Below are positions 34,021 to 45,938 of a DNA stretch of 64,000 nt, in pieces. Source of the stretch: Thermothielavioides terrestris NRRL 8126 (lineage: Eukaryota; Ascomycota; Sordariomycetes; Sordariales; Chaetomiaceae); assembly GCF_000226115.1 (NCBI RefSeq), contig NC_016459.1, forward strand, positions 4,532,501 to 4,596,500. Reading direction: 5' to 3'. The notes under the pieces are model-generated. The model was given only the letters and a program-made list of their open reading frames with translations, ran no database searches and was not told where the DNA came from. The stretch's first letter is position 1; each line of letters begins with the position of its first letter. The position numbers and the translations under genes were made by a program.

Positions 34021-35977
34021 ATGGGCCAAAAGCAGAGCCCGCCGCCAGGGGCCGACGAGATCACGCCTGCCCCCACCTCCACCGCGGCCCCTCGGAACGA
34101 GCTCCGTGATAAAGCGACCGAGTTCCTCCAGACCCATGGCGCCGGCGACACCTCGTTCACCTACGAGGAGGAGCGCCAGGTCCTCCGCCGCATCGACGCG
34201 CGCATCCTACCGCTCCTCCTAGCCGCCTACTTCTTCCAGCAGCTCGACAAGAGCTCCCTGAGGTAACACCGCCACCGCCAACCCCGTCCAGCCTTGCTTG
34301 GCTTTGACTCCCCTCACCCAATTCATGCTTGAGAAACTGACTTCCCTCCTCCCCGCCCCTCCCAGCTACGTCTCCATCTTCGGCCTGTCGCAGGACGCCC
34401 ACCTGGTGGGCAAGCAGTACTCGTGGCTGGGCTCGATCCTGTACCTGGCGCAGCTGGTGATGCAGCCGCTGGCGGCGTTCCTGCTGGTCAAGCTGCCGAC
34501 GGGCAAGGTGATCGGGGCCGCGATCCTGCTGTGGGGCGCGGCGCTGGCGCTCATGGCGGCCTGCACGACCTTCCCGGCGCTGCTGGGCCTGCGCTTCGTG
34601 CTCGGCTCCTTCGAGGCCGCGATCGCGCCCGGCTGCGTCGCCGCCACGCAGCTGTGGTGGCGCCGCGGCGAGCAGACCCTGCGCACCAGCTACTGGAACG
34701 CCATGAACGGCGTCACCGCCATCGTCGGCAGCCTGTTTACCTACGGTCTCGGGCACATCGAGAGCGACGTGCTGTTCAAGTATCAGATCATCTTCATGTT
34801 CTGCGGCCTGCTGACTGTCGCCTACTCGCTGGTCTTTCTGGTGCTGATGCCCGACTCGCCCATGGAGGCTAAGTATCTGAAAGAGAGGGAGAAGGTCATT
34901 GCGGTCGAGAGGTTGCGGGCGAACCAGATGGGCGTGGCGTCGAGGGAGTGGCGCTGGGACCACGTGTGGGAGACGCTGCTGGATCTGAAGACGTGGTGTT
35001 GGTTTGTAGCGATTGTATCCATCTCGTATGTCTCTTATTTTCTCGCCGACGTCTGTGTTAACCGCGAGTGTCGTGCTGACTGGGTCTATCTATCTAGGAT
35101 CGCGAGCGGTGGCATCAGCACGTTCGGTAGCCTCATCGTCCGGGACTTCGGCTTCACCAACTTCAACGCCATCCTGTTCAACATCCCGTTCGGCGCCATC
35201 CAGTTCTTCGTCATCATCGGTTCCGCCTGGGCCGCCACGCACTGGAAGCGGAAGGGCCTCACCATCGCGGCCGTCAGCGTGCTGCCGATCATCGGAACGA
35301 TCCTCATGCTCACTGTGCCCCGGAGCGACAGTAACAAGGGCGTCCTGCTATTTGGATACTATCTGGTAAGTGTGGACAACCTTCCTTCCTGGGTCCATGT
35401 CTTCTGGCTGACTGACGAACGATCCCAGGTCTCCTGTCTAGCGGCCATCACACCCTTGCTCTACGCCTGGCAGGCGCAGAATACGGGCGGCGACACCAAG
35501 AAGAAGTGCACCTCGGCCATGGTGTTCATCGGCATGTGCACGGGCAACGTCATCGGGCCGCTGCTCTACGACGAGTCCCAGGCGCCCCTGTACCGGCCGG
35601 GGCTCATCTCCAACCTGGTCATGTTCGCCCTAGTGGGCGGGATCTCCGCGTAAGCCACAGCACTAATAATTTCCAATCCTCCCACCCCGTGCCAATACTC
35701 CCGCTACTCAAGTCTAACAATAACGATCCCCGACAGACTCATCCCGTTCTATCTGATGTACCTCAACCACCGGCACGCGAAGCGGCGAGAGCAGCTGGGC
35801 AAGAGCGCCGCCGTGGTGGACGAGTCGATGATGGCCAAGGGCCAGATGGAGGACAGCAAGGCCGTTGAGATTGAAGACGCCGGCGGCACCAACCGACGGC
35901 AGAAGGCCCTCGAGGAGGATAACGCGCTGCGGGACATGACCGACCTGCAGAACGAGGACTTTATCTACGTGTACTGA
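34021..35977 (+). CDS. MFS transporter, anion:cation symporter (Dal5/allantoate permease-like) type (543 aa)
   Basis: There are five exons: 34021..34262, 34366..35025, 35098..35365, 35429..35649 and 35737..35977. All introns start GT and end AG, and the phases join into one frame (for example DKSSL|SYVSIFGL and VSIS|IASGGIS). The start ATG at 34021 gives MGQKQSPPPGAD, then the family pattern RRIDARILPLLLAAYFFQQLDKSSL around TM1. About 12 membrane segments follow, with a central loop (MPDSPMEAKYLKEREKVIAVERLRANQ) whose DSP...L..RE..I..ERLR motif is characteristic of the fungal Dal5/Tna1-like organic anion carriers. Substrates in this group include allantoate, nicotinate and pantothenate. The exact one is unknown. 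The acidic C-terminal tail is cytosolic. It is convergent with another MFS gene. Confidence 0.85.
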
Positions 35978-36508
35978 GCTGTAATGGTGAGGGACCTTGT
36001 TCCAGGTGGCGTTCAGACCAAGTCAGGTTACATAGCTCGGCCCCTTAATTGCGTAGTCCTCACTCGTTTGCCTAGTCTTTGCCATCGGCTTGCAGCCGCT
36101 GGGTTGATTTGACATTACCTCAAGTGCTTGCTGCATGGAATGGGTTTGTCTGCCACTGTTGTGCCCTTTTTTGATGATGCCTGCCCAAGATTAATCGCAG
36201 TTAGCCAACGGGAGAACGAGGTAGGAATCCGGGAGACGTAGCAGTTCTCCCACTGCATCAAGCCTCGGAAGCCTGGTGACATGTCAGAACAAGCACAGCG
36301 GAACATCGAGAAGGAGATTATCAGGGCCAACATCTTGCATGTATACAACAGTGCATACGCAACACGGGCATTAGTTTGAAGGTGAACATGAGCATGCGAG
36401 GGGTATCTGATGCGCCCCGTTATCAAGCGACATTATATTAGCAGAAACTGAACAAGTCTACGCTGCAGTACCCATGCTACAGCAGTCCCCGCGGCCACGA
36501 TCCATCCT
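35978..36508. other. Intergenic between convergent MFS genes
   Basis: These 531 bp contain the 3' ends of both transcripts. No gene or repeat is seen. Confidence 0.5.
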
Positions 36509-38524
36509 TCAGTGCTCATCATTCATCATGCGCTTCAGGAATTCGCTGCGGGCGGTGATGCTGCGGAATTTCTTCCCAAAGATCCTGGAGCGCCATCATC
36601 AGCACCAAGCTCAAACGGGAGCAAACGTTCCTCAAGCAAGAAAAACTCACCACATCGGGATGGTCAGCATCGCCACGAAGATGAACAGCGAGCCCAGGAT
36701 GGAGAAGACAATCAGCGGGCCCTGCTCGGCGAGCCACGAGTTCACAAAGTAGGTCAGGCCGAAGGTGAGCAGGTTCCGCGCGTTGATGGCCACGAGCGCC
36801 TCCTCGTTGTGAGTCTTGTAGCTGTCGACGATGTAGCCGAACACGCAGGTGGCGGCAAACACCAGACTCATGTTGGCGAGGCCAAAGCACAGGACGGGGC
36901 CTGACCAGTGGGTCTGATACTCGACGGTGGCGCCGAAGCCGAAGAAGCCGACGACGCCGAGGATCAGCGAGACGAACATGAGCGGCAGGCGGAACTCGGG
37001 CTCGTAGATGCCCTTGTTCTTCTTGGTCAGGAAGACGCAAATCCAGTCGTTCAGCGGGCCCGAAATGACCTCGCCGAGGATGGTCAGGATGAAGGGAGAG
37101 AGACTGATGAGGCCCGTCTGGCTGACGCTGAAGTTGTAGGGCGGGTTGACGAAGATGACGCCGTTGACGACGGAGAAGACGACGATCCAGGTAAGGACGG
37201 TTCCTATATTTGGTCTGTCAGCAGCAGACAAAACGGTTTCGGCCTGGAGGATGGGAGAGCTTACCGTAGACTAAGAAGCCCCAGAGCACGGCCGGGTAGA
37301 AGAACATGATGATGGGGCGGACGAAGGGCTTCCAGCCGGGCGCGTTCGAGTAGCGGCCGGTAAAGATGCGCAGGGACTGCAGGTACGTCTGCTTCTTGGG
37401 GATCGCCGGCGCTCCCGCGGACCCTTCCTTGTCATCACCGTTCACACCGCCCTCCTCGTGCTCGTGGGCGAGCTTCAGGTGGTGGACGCCCTTCTCGCTG
37501 CCGTCCTCGCTGGCCGGCACGACGACAATGGCGTTCCGCCGGTAGGCCGTCTCGGGCACGAGGAAAAACACGGCCAGCATCAGGACGCCGAAGAAGATGG
37601 CGCACACACCAAAGGTCCACCGGTACCCGTCGTCCTGGATGATGTAGCCGGCGACCAGGGCGCCGCCGGCGATGCCCGTGAGCAGGAACAGGTTCCACAC
37701 AGCGATGCGGGTGGCGCGCTCATGCACGAAGTAGATGTCGCCGATGGTGCACTGCACCAGCACCTCGTAGGGGGCCATGCCGATGCCGGCGACGATGCGG
37801 CTGCCGAGGAACGAGTTGTACTCGGTGACGGCGGCGCCCCAGACGCTCGTGACGAACATGATGATGATGGACAGGAGGTATATGGGGCGGCGGCCGAAGA
37901 TCTTGGCCAGCGGGTTCGTGAGGAACAGGCCAAGACCGATGGTCAGGATCAGCCAGGCGGTCGACTGGGAGAGCACGTCGATGGAGATGTTGAGCTCCGC
38001 GGCGACAGGCACGAAGCCCGGCGAGAGCATGGGCCCGTAGGCGCCCACCACGGCGGCCGAGAGCCCGACGATGAAGAGGCAGAGTTCTTTGCGCCATTGG
38101 GGCCACTGGGCGAAAGTATCGTCAGCAATTGGTCTTGTTGAAGGGAAGAAAACAAGGGGGGAAGCGAAAAAAAAAAAAAGGACCGTTCAAGGTGCAGTTG
38201 AAATCAATTCTCACGTTTAGCGGGTCATTGGGGTCATCCGACGGCTGCGGCACGAGGATGACGTCCTTGTAGCGGCCGGTTCCATGCTTGAGCAGTTCGC
38301 GAGGGATGTCGGCGTACTCGGGCGGCAGGTCATCCTGGTCGGTCATGAAAGCTGGGGAAAGCCATTGTTAGATCGAACGAATGAACCAAATCGCGTGGAG
38401 TCTGAGTCATGTGTGCAGATCGCAAATCGCAACTTGCAACTGCCGTGCGGAGAGGAAGATGGAGCTGCTTACCCGTGCCAGGCACGACTTCCATCTTCTT
38501 GCAGTCGATGATTCCGAACGGCAT
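36509..38524 (-). CDS. MFS transporter, DHA1-like (552 aa)
   Basis: There are five exons, complement(36509..36584, 36651..37203, 37265..38105, 38215..38351, 38473..38524). Phases are consistent, giving the N-terminus MPFGIIDCKKMEVVPGT|AFMTDQDDLPPEYAD and the C-terminus IFGKKFRSITARSEFLK. The soluble N-terminus leads to DDPNDPLN|WPQWRKELCLFIVGL, the usual DP.NPxNW...K motif before TM1 of fungal DHA1-type carriers. TM segments include the motif-A region NPLAKIFGRRPIYLLS and YRWTFGVCAIFFGVLM, with a charged central loop of about 70 residues. The substrate is unknown; drugs, polyamines and secondary metabolites are typical for the class. Intron 2 holds a run of 13 A residues on the plus strand. 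It is convergent with the preceding MFS gene but not a close paralogue. Confidence 0.83.
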
Positions 38525-40011
38525 CTTGACGGCTGCGACTCCGGTGAGCCGGAGAAGGAAAATAACAAGAAAAATATATTAAAAAGGGGGGGGGTGACTG
38601 AAAGGGGGAGTTGAGAAATTCGGAAGGATCGAGAGATCGCCATCTCCGGGGGGACGGGAGGGGGGAGAGAGCCGTGTTTATGTACGCGACGCCGGCAATC
38701 ATCAAGCTAGTCAAGTGAGGAGAAAGCTTGGGGTCTGGGTCTGGATCACCCGGCAAGTTGGCAACCATGGCGACCAGTGAACGAACTACTGGTAATAGCG
38801 TCTGTATGGATCCGTATGTACGGAGTATGCCGCGCTGCTACTGCGGGTTGGGGTAGCTTCCATGCACCGACCGGCCCAATTTGTGCCAGATGCTGGCGGA
38901 GATGGTTTTCCAATCCCCTTTGCACGAGGCGGACAGGGAACGTCCGGCGCTGACGCACACTAACGGCAGGGTCAGCAACAACGTTAATGTTATCCGGGGT
39001 TGCGGGTTGCAGTGGCCGGGGGGTTCCCGTTGGCCGGGGTTGGCGCAACATTAAAGTGCATGCCGAGATTTGTCAGTCTGGGGCAAAATGGGGGAGGCTA
39101 AGCCGTTCAAGGCAGCGCAGCCATGTGTTTTGCGACTCCGGAAGCACGACCAAGGCTTCGTGATGCGTCAGGCTGCTCGTATGTCGAAGCGCAAGGGTCC
39201 GAAGGTCGACCACTCCCTTCATTCGATGCACGGTCTGGGGATTCTGGGAGACTTCTTGTTGCTGTTCAGTGCTCTCGGCCCCGCCCAGAGGGCGACAGGC
39301 GAACAGGAAGGAGCATGCTGCGAAACACACTGATCGACTGTGGTTTCCGTCAACCTGACTGCGCCTTCGCAGCTGCCGGCAGTTCAATTCTGCCAATAGG
39401 CACCCTTGCCGGTTGCCGGCGCTGACCCAAACCAGGGCCCGGGGGCCATCTCTCCGGCGCCGAAGAAACTCCGGGTAACTCTCAAAAGGACAGCAGCCGG
39501 CCAGCCCTGTCGCTTCGACGAAAAAAAAAGAGAATGTACAGTCCTCGGGGGCCCAGATTGCATGGTCGTGTTGCTGCGCCTGCAGAGCGACGCGGGCTAC
39601 CAGGTAGGTAGTTATCCTTCCGGAAGCGAGCTGAGTGAAGTCAGTGAACTGTTTCCCCGCTGAATAGGAACAGGGAAGCTGCATATGGTGGCGGAGAATT
39701 AGCCGCTGCCGTTGCTGCACATGAAATGCGACGCTACCACGCCCTACATACAGCCAGGGGCTTGCATCATGAGCAGCCTGCGCCAAGACCTGGTGGCCCT
39801 TTAGTCACTCCGGTTTACTGATGGAGCTTGCGGTGTATAAAAGAACGATCGCCTGTGTTTCTCGTTTCTCGATACGTTCTAGCTCTCCCGCTTTCCCACA
39901 TCATCGAGCCAAGCCCCTCAGTGACCGCCCAGCAGCGCCATCCAACTCCGCTCCTCCCAAGGCCACCAACTCCATAGCAAAGTCCACCACGCACCTCCCG
40001 ACCGAAGATAC
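38525..40011. other. Intergenic, no gene recognised
   Basis: This 1.49-kb gap lies between the starts or ends of two minus-strand genes. The largest frame (237 codons, minus, 39073-39786) is Arg/Gln/His/Cys-rich with irregular composition. It overlaps open frames on the other strand and is taken as chance. The segment nearest 38.5-38.8 kb should contain the MFS promoter. Confidence 0.45.
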
Positions 40012-40689
40012 TTACGGATCACTGCAGATAAAGGCAGTGTAGAACAGGTTCGACTGGATGCCCGGCTCGACCTCCCCGGCGCCCTCAAGCTTCTTCCACT
40101 GGCTCTCGTCGTGGCTGTATCCAACCTTGCTGTACACCAACGTGCCTCTGAACGAGCCAGGTTAGACAACAACATCCTGGAGCAGTTATCACGAATTGCA
40201 TCAGGTAGGCACTCAGACTTACGGCTTGTCGGTCACGTTCCAGACGCTCTCTATGGGCAGGAAATACACCCAGAGTGCCTTGTCCCCATTCAAACTGGGG
40301 TCCAGAACCCAGCTCAACGGCTTATGCCAACCGAACGAGAGAAAGTCAACGCCCAGTAGACGTGTGTAATCATGGTTGAACGTCAGGACGGGGTAGGTGG
40401 CCAGTTTGCCTTGGCGCTGGGGCAGCTGCACCACGACGTTGCAGTAGTTGGTCTGGTTCGCCGCGGCCAGGTCGCCGCACCAGGGGCAGTACCTGGCTGC
40501 GGATTCCGTCGCGGTCGCGGATGCCGTCGCGGTCGCGGACGCCGACGTCGTCGTTGTGCTGCAGGCGCTCGATGCCGAAACCGTCGATGTCGGGCCCGGG
40601 TCCGGGACCGGAGTGGGCGAACCATATGTTCCGGCCATCAGGCCTAAGCCTGCCAGCGCAAAGAGGCTGAGGAAGAGTTGGCGAAACAT
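40012..40689 (-). CDS. Small secreted protein with CPWC motif, copy A (200 aa)
   Basis: There are two exons, complement(40012..40147, 40223..40689), with a 75-bp intron (GTAAGT ... TTCAG, branch CTAAC). The frame joins as TDKP|GTLVYSKVGYSHDE. MFRQLFLSLFALAGLGLMAGTYG is a signal peptide, followed by a Ser/Thr/Ala-rich linker (about residues 24-65, likely O-glycosylated). The conserved domain runs RYCPWCGDLAAANQTNYCNVVVQLP through TYPVLTFNHDYTRLL to IQSNLFYTAFIC at the end. It is a clear paralogue of the gene at 41296-42023. I do not recognise the family. A small extracellular Cys-containing protein could be a cell-wall component or effector. The stop overlaps a potential further donor (CCGTAAGT), so a longer C-terminus is possible. 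Confidence 0.72.
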
Positions 40690-41295
40690 CACGCCTGACT
40701 GTTGTAGGACGTCAAAATGATGGGGGGTTCCAGTTGAATAATTGAATTGTCTGAGTGCTGACTGTGACCAAGATTGCTGCCGTATTGGCAAGTAAATCAG
40801 AACGGCCCAGGACTCCAACACCCACGGGCATATATACCCGGGCCGGGCCGGACCTTGATAGGGAGCCTCTGCTGTGCGATGAATGAGATGCTGCCGAGGT
40901 ACACCGTGGCCGCGGTGATCTCGTGGGAGTGTAACAAAGACAGGGTGCTTGCAAATCATGGATCGGAGCAGTCATAAGCCGTACACACAAGCTGGCTTCT
41001 TCTCTGTTACCATCCCATGCTGAGCATAGAGTCCGAAACAGATCACAGTGGCTGGAGCATGACTAAAAATCAACCAATAAGTAACCTTGATATTAAGATG
41101 AGAGTTTACGTCGAAACCCCTCAATATATGCTCAAAGGTCCATAAAAAATGTCGAGCAAAAATCCGTGGGTATGCTGCCTTGGTTTCGCATTCTCATGGT
41201 CAGAAGCCCACCCTATGACAGGTCACAACTCCGCCTACCCACCGCTGCCACCGAAGCTCGACTTAGCGTCCTCCCGCGAAGCCACGGCAGGCTCA
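40690..41295. other. Spacer between tandem paralogues
   Basis: These 606 bp hold the promoter of copy A and the 3' UTR of copy B. No other gene is recognised. Confidence 0.5.
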
Positions 41296-42023
41296 CTAAC
41301 CCTTGCAGATGAACACGGTGTGGAAAATGGTCGACTGCACGCCGGGAATCAGCTCGCCAGCCTTTGTGTACTTGTACCAAGGCTGATCATGAGTGTAGTA
41401 GGGCTCGTTGTAAACCAACTTGGGCCTAAAAACAGCCACGTCAGACGGGTAAACAACATAAAAGAAACGGGGCAGTCAAAGCAGACTTACGGGTGATCTG
41501 TGCTATTCGGGGTCATGGGTATGAACACTACGTCGATGTTTCTGTTGGCTTCCAGGTCGAGGTCGGGAAAGTGCCACGAGTAGGACAGAGTTGATTCGAT
41601 GATCGTCTCGGTCTTCACCAGGACCGTCCAATCGTCGTTGAAGATCAGGGTCGGGTACGTGAACACCCTGCCGAGGGTCTCGGGGACCTGCACGATCGCG
41701 TTGCTGTCCCACAATGTCATTCTTCTTTTTTCTTGATGGGGATGTCGGGAGCAAGTCGGGAACAAAACGAGATATCCGAAGCCAGACTCGGAAAAGCAGA
41801 GCTCTGCTTTCACATACCAGTAGTTCTTGGTAGGCGCATTTGCGAAATTGGAGCACCAGGGGCAGAACCTCTGAGGGGCATGGCACGCCATCTTCCCAGA
41901 CGCCGTGCAAGCCAGCGGGGTGAGAGTCGCGACCGCAGCTGTGGTGGGGGGAGAAGAAGAGCTTGCACTCGCGAGCAGGCTCATCCATCCCAGGAGGACG
42001 AGTATGCAATACGCGTGGAGCAT
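41296..42023 (-). CDS. Small secreted protein with CPWC motif, copy B (182 aa)
   Basis: There are three exons, complement(41296..41425, 41491..41703, 41818..42023). The 114-bp first intron (GTATGT...GGGACAG) is a multiple of three and has no stop, so it is hidden within the open frame. Removing it gives KNYCNAIVQVPETLG, which aligns with TNYCNVVVQLPQRQG of copy A. The second intron occupies the same place as the only intron of copy A. MLHAYCILVLLGWMSLLASA is a signal peptide. QRFCPWCSNFANAPTKNYC is the shared core. PGVQSTIFHTVFICKG ends the protein. Same orientation and 600 bp spacing indicate tandem duplication. Function is unknown. Confidence 0.72.
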
Positions 42024-42999
42024 GGTTGGGCGTGTGTGCTGCGACGTCCGGCGTGGCGAAGAATGGGTGGCAGCGATGGTATGCAGTGTGAAGGTCGACT
42101 GGCGTAGTGGAGAGAGTCCAGGAAGGAATGAGGATTTCGAAATGCGAAGAAGCTCCTTGGAGGGTTCGGCCTGTGATTGATACCTATACCCAGGGTCTTT
42201 AAGTAGGCGGGAAGTCAAAACCGTAGGACAGGGAAAGCAACCTCAATCCATGGACCATGATTTTCGAGTGTGGCATCCAGATGCTTTGGTCAAGGGTCTC
42301 AGAACGCACCTGATTCCAAAACAAAGCAGCGGCAGTGCACAGAGCGCTAGTATTGGAGGAAACATTACCGCGCCCATCACAAGCATGCAGGACCAAGTCT
42401 GTCACTCTGCACCTCCCCTACCCGTGGCCCCCCTCGGGGTGGCGCCTCTCCGCCTTGCCTATCCTCGCACATTCCGCTCCTCCTTCCTCGCCCGCTGCGT
42501 TGAGCATCCGCACGCTCGATTAATTGCAAGAATTGCCGCTGCCGAAGCTCAACCAGTCTGGCTGGTCCGTCTGTTGGATTTCCTCTTCGGCCCGCAGGGC
42601 ATCAATCGGCACGAGAATAACCACATGGACACCGGCACCCACATGGGAATATGACCTGGGTGGCCGAGTCATGAAAGCCGCAGGCTTCTCGTCGCCGCCC
42701 TCGCTCGCAAGACGGACGATTCTGCTCGACTCGGCATCCTCAAGCATCAACCTGCGGGTACGGAGGAGTCTGACGTACCTCGGCGGTTTGCTCGGACTGG
42801 CCCTCCACTCGAATCTCCGGGCATTTCCCCCCTCGGACGGCGTCAAACCTGGGCAGACTTTCGGCCGTGACTATGGGCGAGGCATTACTATGGCGGCGGC
42901 TGGTGACAGGATCTGTTCCGCCTACCAGGGGGCACAGGGGAGGGGGCAACTGAACATCCGTGATGAGTATGGCCGGAAACAACGAAGACGTGGAATCGC
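42024..42999. other. Intergenic with no gene recognised
   Basis: This stretch contains the copy B promoter. A 220-codon plus-strand frame starts at 42524, but only its end (from about 43000) looks like real protein and is listed separately as a transporter relic. The rest shows no pattern. Confidence 0.45.
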
Positions 43000-43291
43000 G
43001 GCTCGGTTCCAGGCCGAGAATCGGATCTCAATTGTACTGCTGCTAGCGGTTCTCATGTTCAGCACCACGGCGAGCGGCCTGCTGCTTCTCATCCTGCTGT
43101 TCCGCCTGATGGCGGACGCCATCTGCCAGGTGCGCTATGGCAAGGCCATGGACGAGCCCATTGAGGAGCGTCTGTGCAAGGCTTAGGCTGTCTGGATGAA
43201 GCTGGCTTTCATTGGTGGCGTGTCGCTCATGATCAACTCAATCATCGGACTGGTCACGGCTCTCCCGTACGGCGATTTGGCAGATTGCTAA
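43000..43291 (+). pseudogene. Relic of an MFS transporter N-terminus
   Basis: The frame reads RISIVLLLAVLMFSTTASG (TM1-like), then ADAICQVRYGKAMDEP and IEERLCKA, an in-frame TAG at 43184, then VWMKLAFIGGVSLMINSI and GLVTALPYGDLADC before a stop at 43289. The order TM1, Cys-containing extracellular loop with ER-CK, TM2, and PYG-LAD (motif A, normally followed by R-GRK) is that of fungal MFS carriers of the DHA/SLC46-like type. Nothing of the remaining ten TMs follows, so this is a truncated fragment. I see no RIP signature here. Confidence 0.5.
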
Positions 43292-44465
43292 CAACCTCGA
43301 TGCTCACGAGTCACGGAAGTGCAGAGCAGAGCAAAGAGCGCTCACACTCACGGCTCACACCATGGTAGCATTGGTCGCAAGCCAACATTTGTGATCTCAC
43401 ACGAGAGTGGCCTTTTTCATTTTTCATTTTTTTTTCCACTAAGCATCTACCTGACATAATGCCAGACCTTCCGTGCCCTCGGCAGGCCTCCTTGGAAGTC
43501 ACTGTGATGCGATTCGTTTCCATGACTGGCTCCATTTGTATGCATGTCAAGCAAAGAGAGTGGGAAAGAATAGAGGCATCTTCCGAGGTAACAACTATTA
43601 TGTGATCTTGGCAAATCCAGTCAATTCAAACAACTGCTCAGATCCAGAGCCGTAATTGATTGCGAACAACGGCAATTTGCGTTGATTTGAGTTGATTTGC
43701 ATTGAACTGAGTTGAATGGCTTTGAGTTGCTGGGAGCCATGGCCAAGCCGTCATGATCTTGATCACGCCCGCATCCTTCAGGATCTCTCAAGCAGCTGGG
43801 CAGCTTTGCGTGATCTGACTTGGCCTCGTCACCCGCTTCTTTGCGGCGCAGCTCACCGCTCTGTCGTGTTATTCTGCGGCATGCGTGGACATACTGAGTT
43901 CGGCCTTGTGCATCACCCGTCGTTGTAAGTTACAACTGCCGATACAGCAAAGAGCGCGCAACCCTACCACGCCATCGGCAGCGATGCCCCGTCTCAGGAT
44001 ATCGCCCCCAACTTCCTGACCCAGGACTCGGGCACAAAATCGATTCGTCAGAGACATTAAGTGCGGCCCTGTGACGGCTTGTCGAGGCGCAGCACACACG
44101 AGCGTGCGGTCAGAGGATCACCCAGCCTGCAGGATGGTGCACCAATACGGTTCAACCCCTTGCGGAAGTCATGCAACGTGAACAGAGACGAGCCAACGGT
44201 CGCAGCGGAAGCAACGGCAACCGCAACGGCTGGGGCCACTGGTGTCAGCACTAGTGTAGAGAACCAGGTTATAGCATCGGCCCGCTTACTCACTCCTACC
44301 GTCAGCTACCCCTATTAACCCTATAAACGTCTGGCACGCCAACTCGAGCATCCATCGCGGCGTCCAACGTCCATCGCTTCATCACAACCCTCATCAGCCC
44401 CGGCTGAACTTACTCCGCACCTCTACCTCATCCCTGATCCGACCTCCACAACCGTGTCAACAGCA
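43292..44465. other. Intergenic, no gene recognised
   Basis: These 1.17 kb hold short overlapping ORFs only. The right end is the SDR gene promoter. Confidence 0.45.
43678..43731 (+). repeat. Short degenerate repeat of GAGTTGA-like units
   Basis: The sequence GTTGATTTGAGTTGATTTG and the related units after it (GAACTGAGTTGAATGGCTTT, then GAGTTG) form an imperfect microsatellite-like tract. No function is inferred. Confidence 0.4.
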
Positions 44466-45214
44466 ATGGCCGCGGGCAAAACACTGCTTGTCATCGGCTC
44501 CGGCCCGGGCATCGGCCGCTCTGTAGCCACGCTGTTTGCGTCCAAGCGGTATAGCAACGTCGTCCTCGTCGCCCGGCGCGACGAGTCGCTGGCGGCCGAG
44601 CGAGCTGCCGTTGAGCAGGCCGTCGGCTCGCATGTCACGGTGAAAACCTACGCCGTGGACGTCACCGACTCCGCGGCCCTGCTCAAAGCGCTCGACGACG
44701 CAGACGCGGCCGTTGGCAAGCCCGAGTGTGTTTTCTTCAACGCGGCCCGGGTCCTTCCCTCAGCCTTCTTCGAACACGACGTCAAGGAGATCGAGTATGA
44801 TCTCAAGGTGAGTCCTACCCGGCCCAGTTTCTCACCCGTGGTCCGTGGTGCTTGCTAAGCCGGCACCGCAAGATCACCGTCTCGGCGCTGTATGTCATCG
44901 CCCAGCGGTACGTCCCGCATCTGGTCGCGCTGGCCAAGGCCGACCCGTCCGCCAAGCCGGCCCTCATCGTCACCAGCTCGGCTCTGCCGCAGCACCCTAT
45001 CCCACAGCTGTTTGCGCTGTCCCTGGTCAAAGCCGCCCAGCGGAACCTGGTCCAGAGCCTCAACCTGGCGTATGGGCCCGAGGGCGTGCATATCGGCGTC
45101 ATCAATGTGGCGGGCCCCGTCTCGCCTGACGAGCTGGAGCGCAACCCTGCCAACATTGCCGCCAAGACATGGGAGTGGGCCGAGGCCGGCAAGGAGTTCG
45201 AGGTTGTTATTTAA
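44466..45214 (+). CDS. Short-chain dehydrogenase/reductase-like protein (227 aa)
   Basis: There are two exons, 44466..44807 and 44873..45214, with a 65-bp intron (GTGAGT...CCGCAAG). The frame joins as EYDLK|ITVSALYV. The ATG at 44466 (MAAGKTLLVIGSGPGIG) gives the Rossmann TGxxxGxG-type loop GSGPGIG at residues about 11-17. YAVDVTDSAAL carries the usual adenine-contact Asp. FFNAARVLPSAFF replaces the NNAG motif, and IVTSSALPQHPIPQLFALSLVKAAQ carries the catalytic Ser. The position expected for the YxxxK Tyr reads Phe (FALSLVK), so the classic catalytic Tyr is absent. It binds NAD(P) and may be an atypical or non-catalytic SDR. It is cytosolic, and the substrate is unknown. Confidence 0.8.
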
Positions 45215-45938
45215 GGAGCCTAGAAGAAATAGATCATTGGAGCATGAAGCAAATCACTGCTGTTACGTACCATAATCATGCTGGTAGACAACGATCCTCC
45301 CACCTGCTCACCCTCGGTGATTAGTGAAGTCCCAGTCCCAATTTCACCGTCCGCCTCAATGGCAAGCAACTCCCCCTTAAGCTTCCTATGCACCACACAA
45401 TCATTCGTCGACTTACATGAAGATCACTCCATGAGTTAACTTTCAGCATTTTGACTTGTGGATGCTCCGGTGGCGGTGGAATCTTGAACCTCCGAGAACG
45501 TCCGGCCGCTCCCCTTCCCACCGACTTATCGCAGATGGATATTGGAACTGGGGTATAGAGAGTGAAATTGGAGTGCGTGCAATGGACTTGAAGAGCACCA
45601 CGTACCGAGTCTCGAAATACTCTTTAGACACTTTACGCTAGAACACCGGATCCTCCCCAACAAGAATGGCTGGTCTCGGAGACAGTTAACCTAGCTGACA
45701 GCATTAAACCCAGGAGCGTATTCGATGTTTAGGTCAATGCCACCATACATTCGAATTCGTAGCGTCTGTTCGGACGCGACTACATCATAACAGAGCCTCC
45801 CCCCTTTCCCCAGACTCCTGTGAATGCTGATACATTCCCCTGCCCATCCCCTGACCCGATGAAGTGTGATCCCCTCCTCTAGACCTTCTCTCGAAGGACC
45901 TTGCACCACGATGTTCCGTTCTTGTCGTGACGAAACCG
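45215..45938. other. Intergenic between convergent genes, no gene recognised
   Basis: These 724 bp hold the 3' ends of the SDR gene and of the minus-strand membrane protein gene. No feature was found. Confidence 0.5.

Noticed and set aside
39073..39786. Minus-strand open frame of 237 codons
   Set aside because: Its composition is irregular (Arg/Gln/Cys/His-rich), it has no domain pattern, and comparable open frames run on the opposite strand. It is treated as chance in GC-rich DNA.
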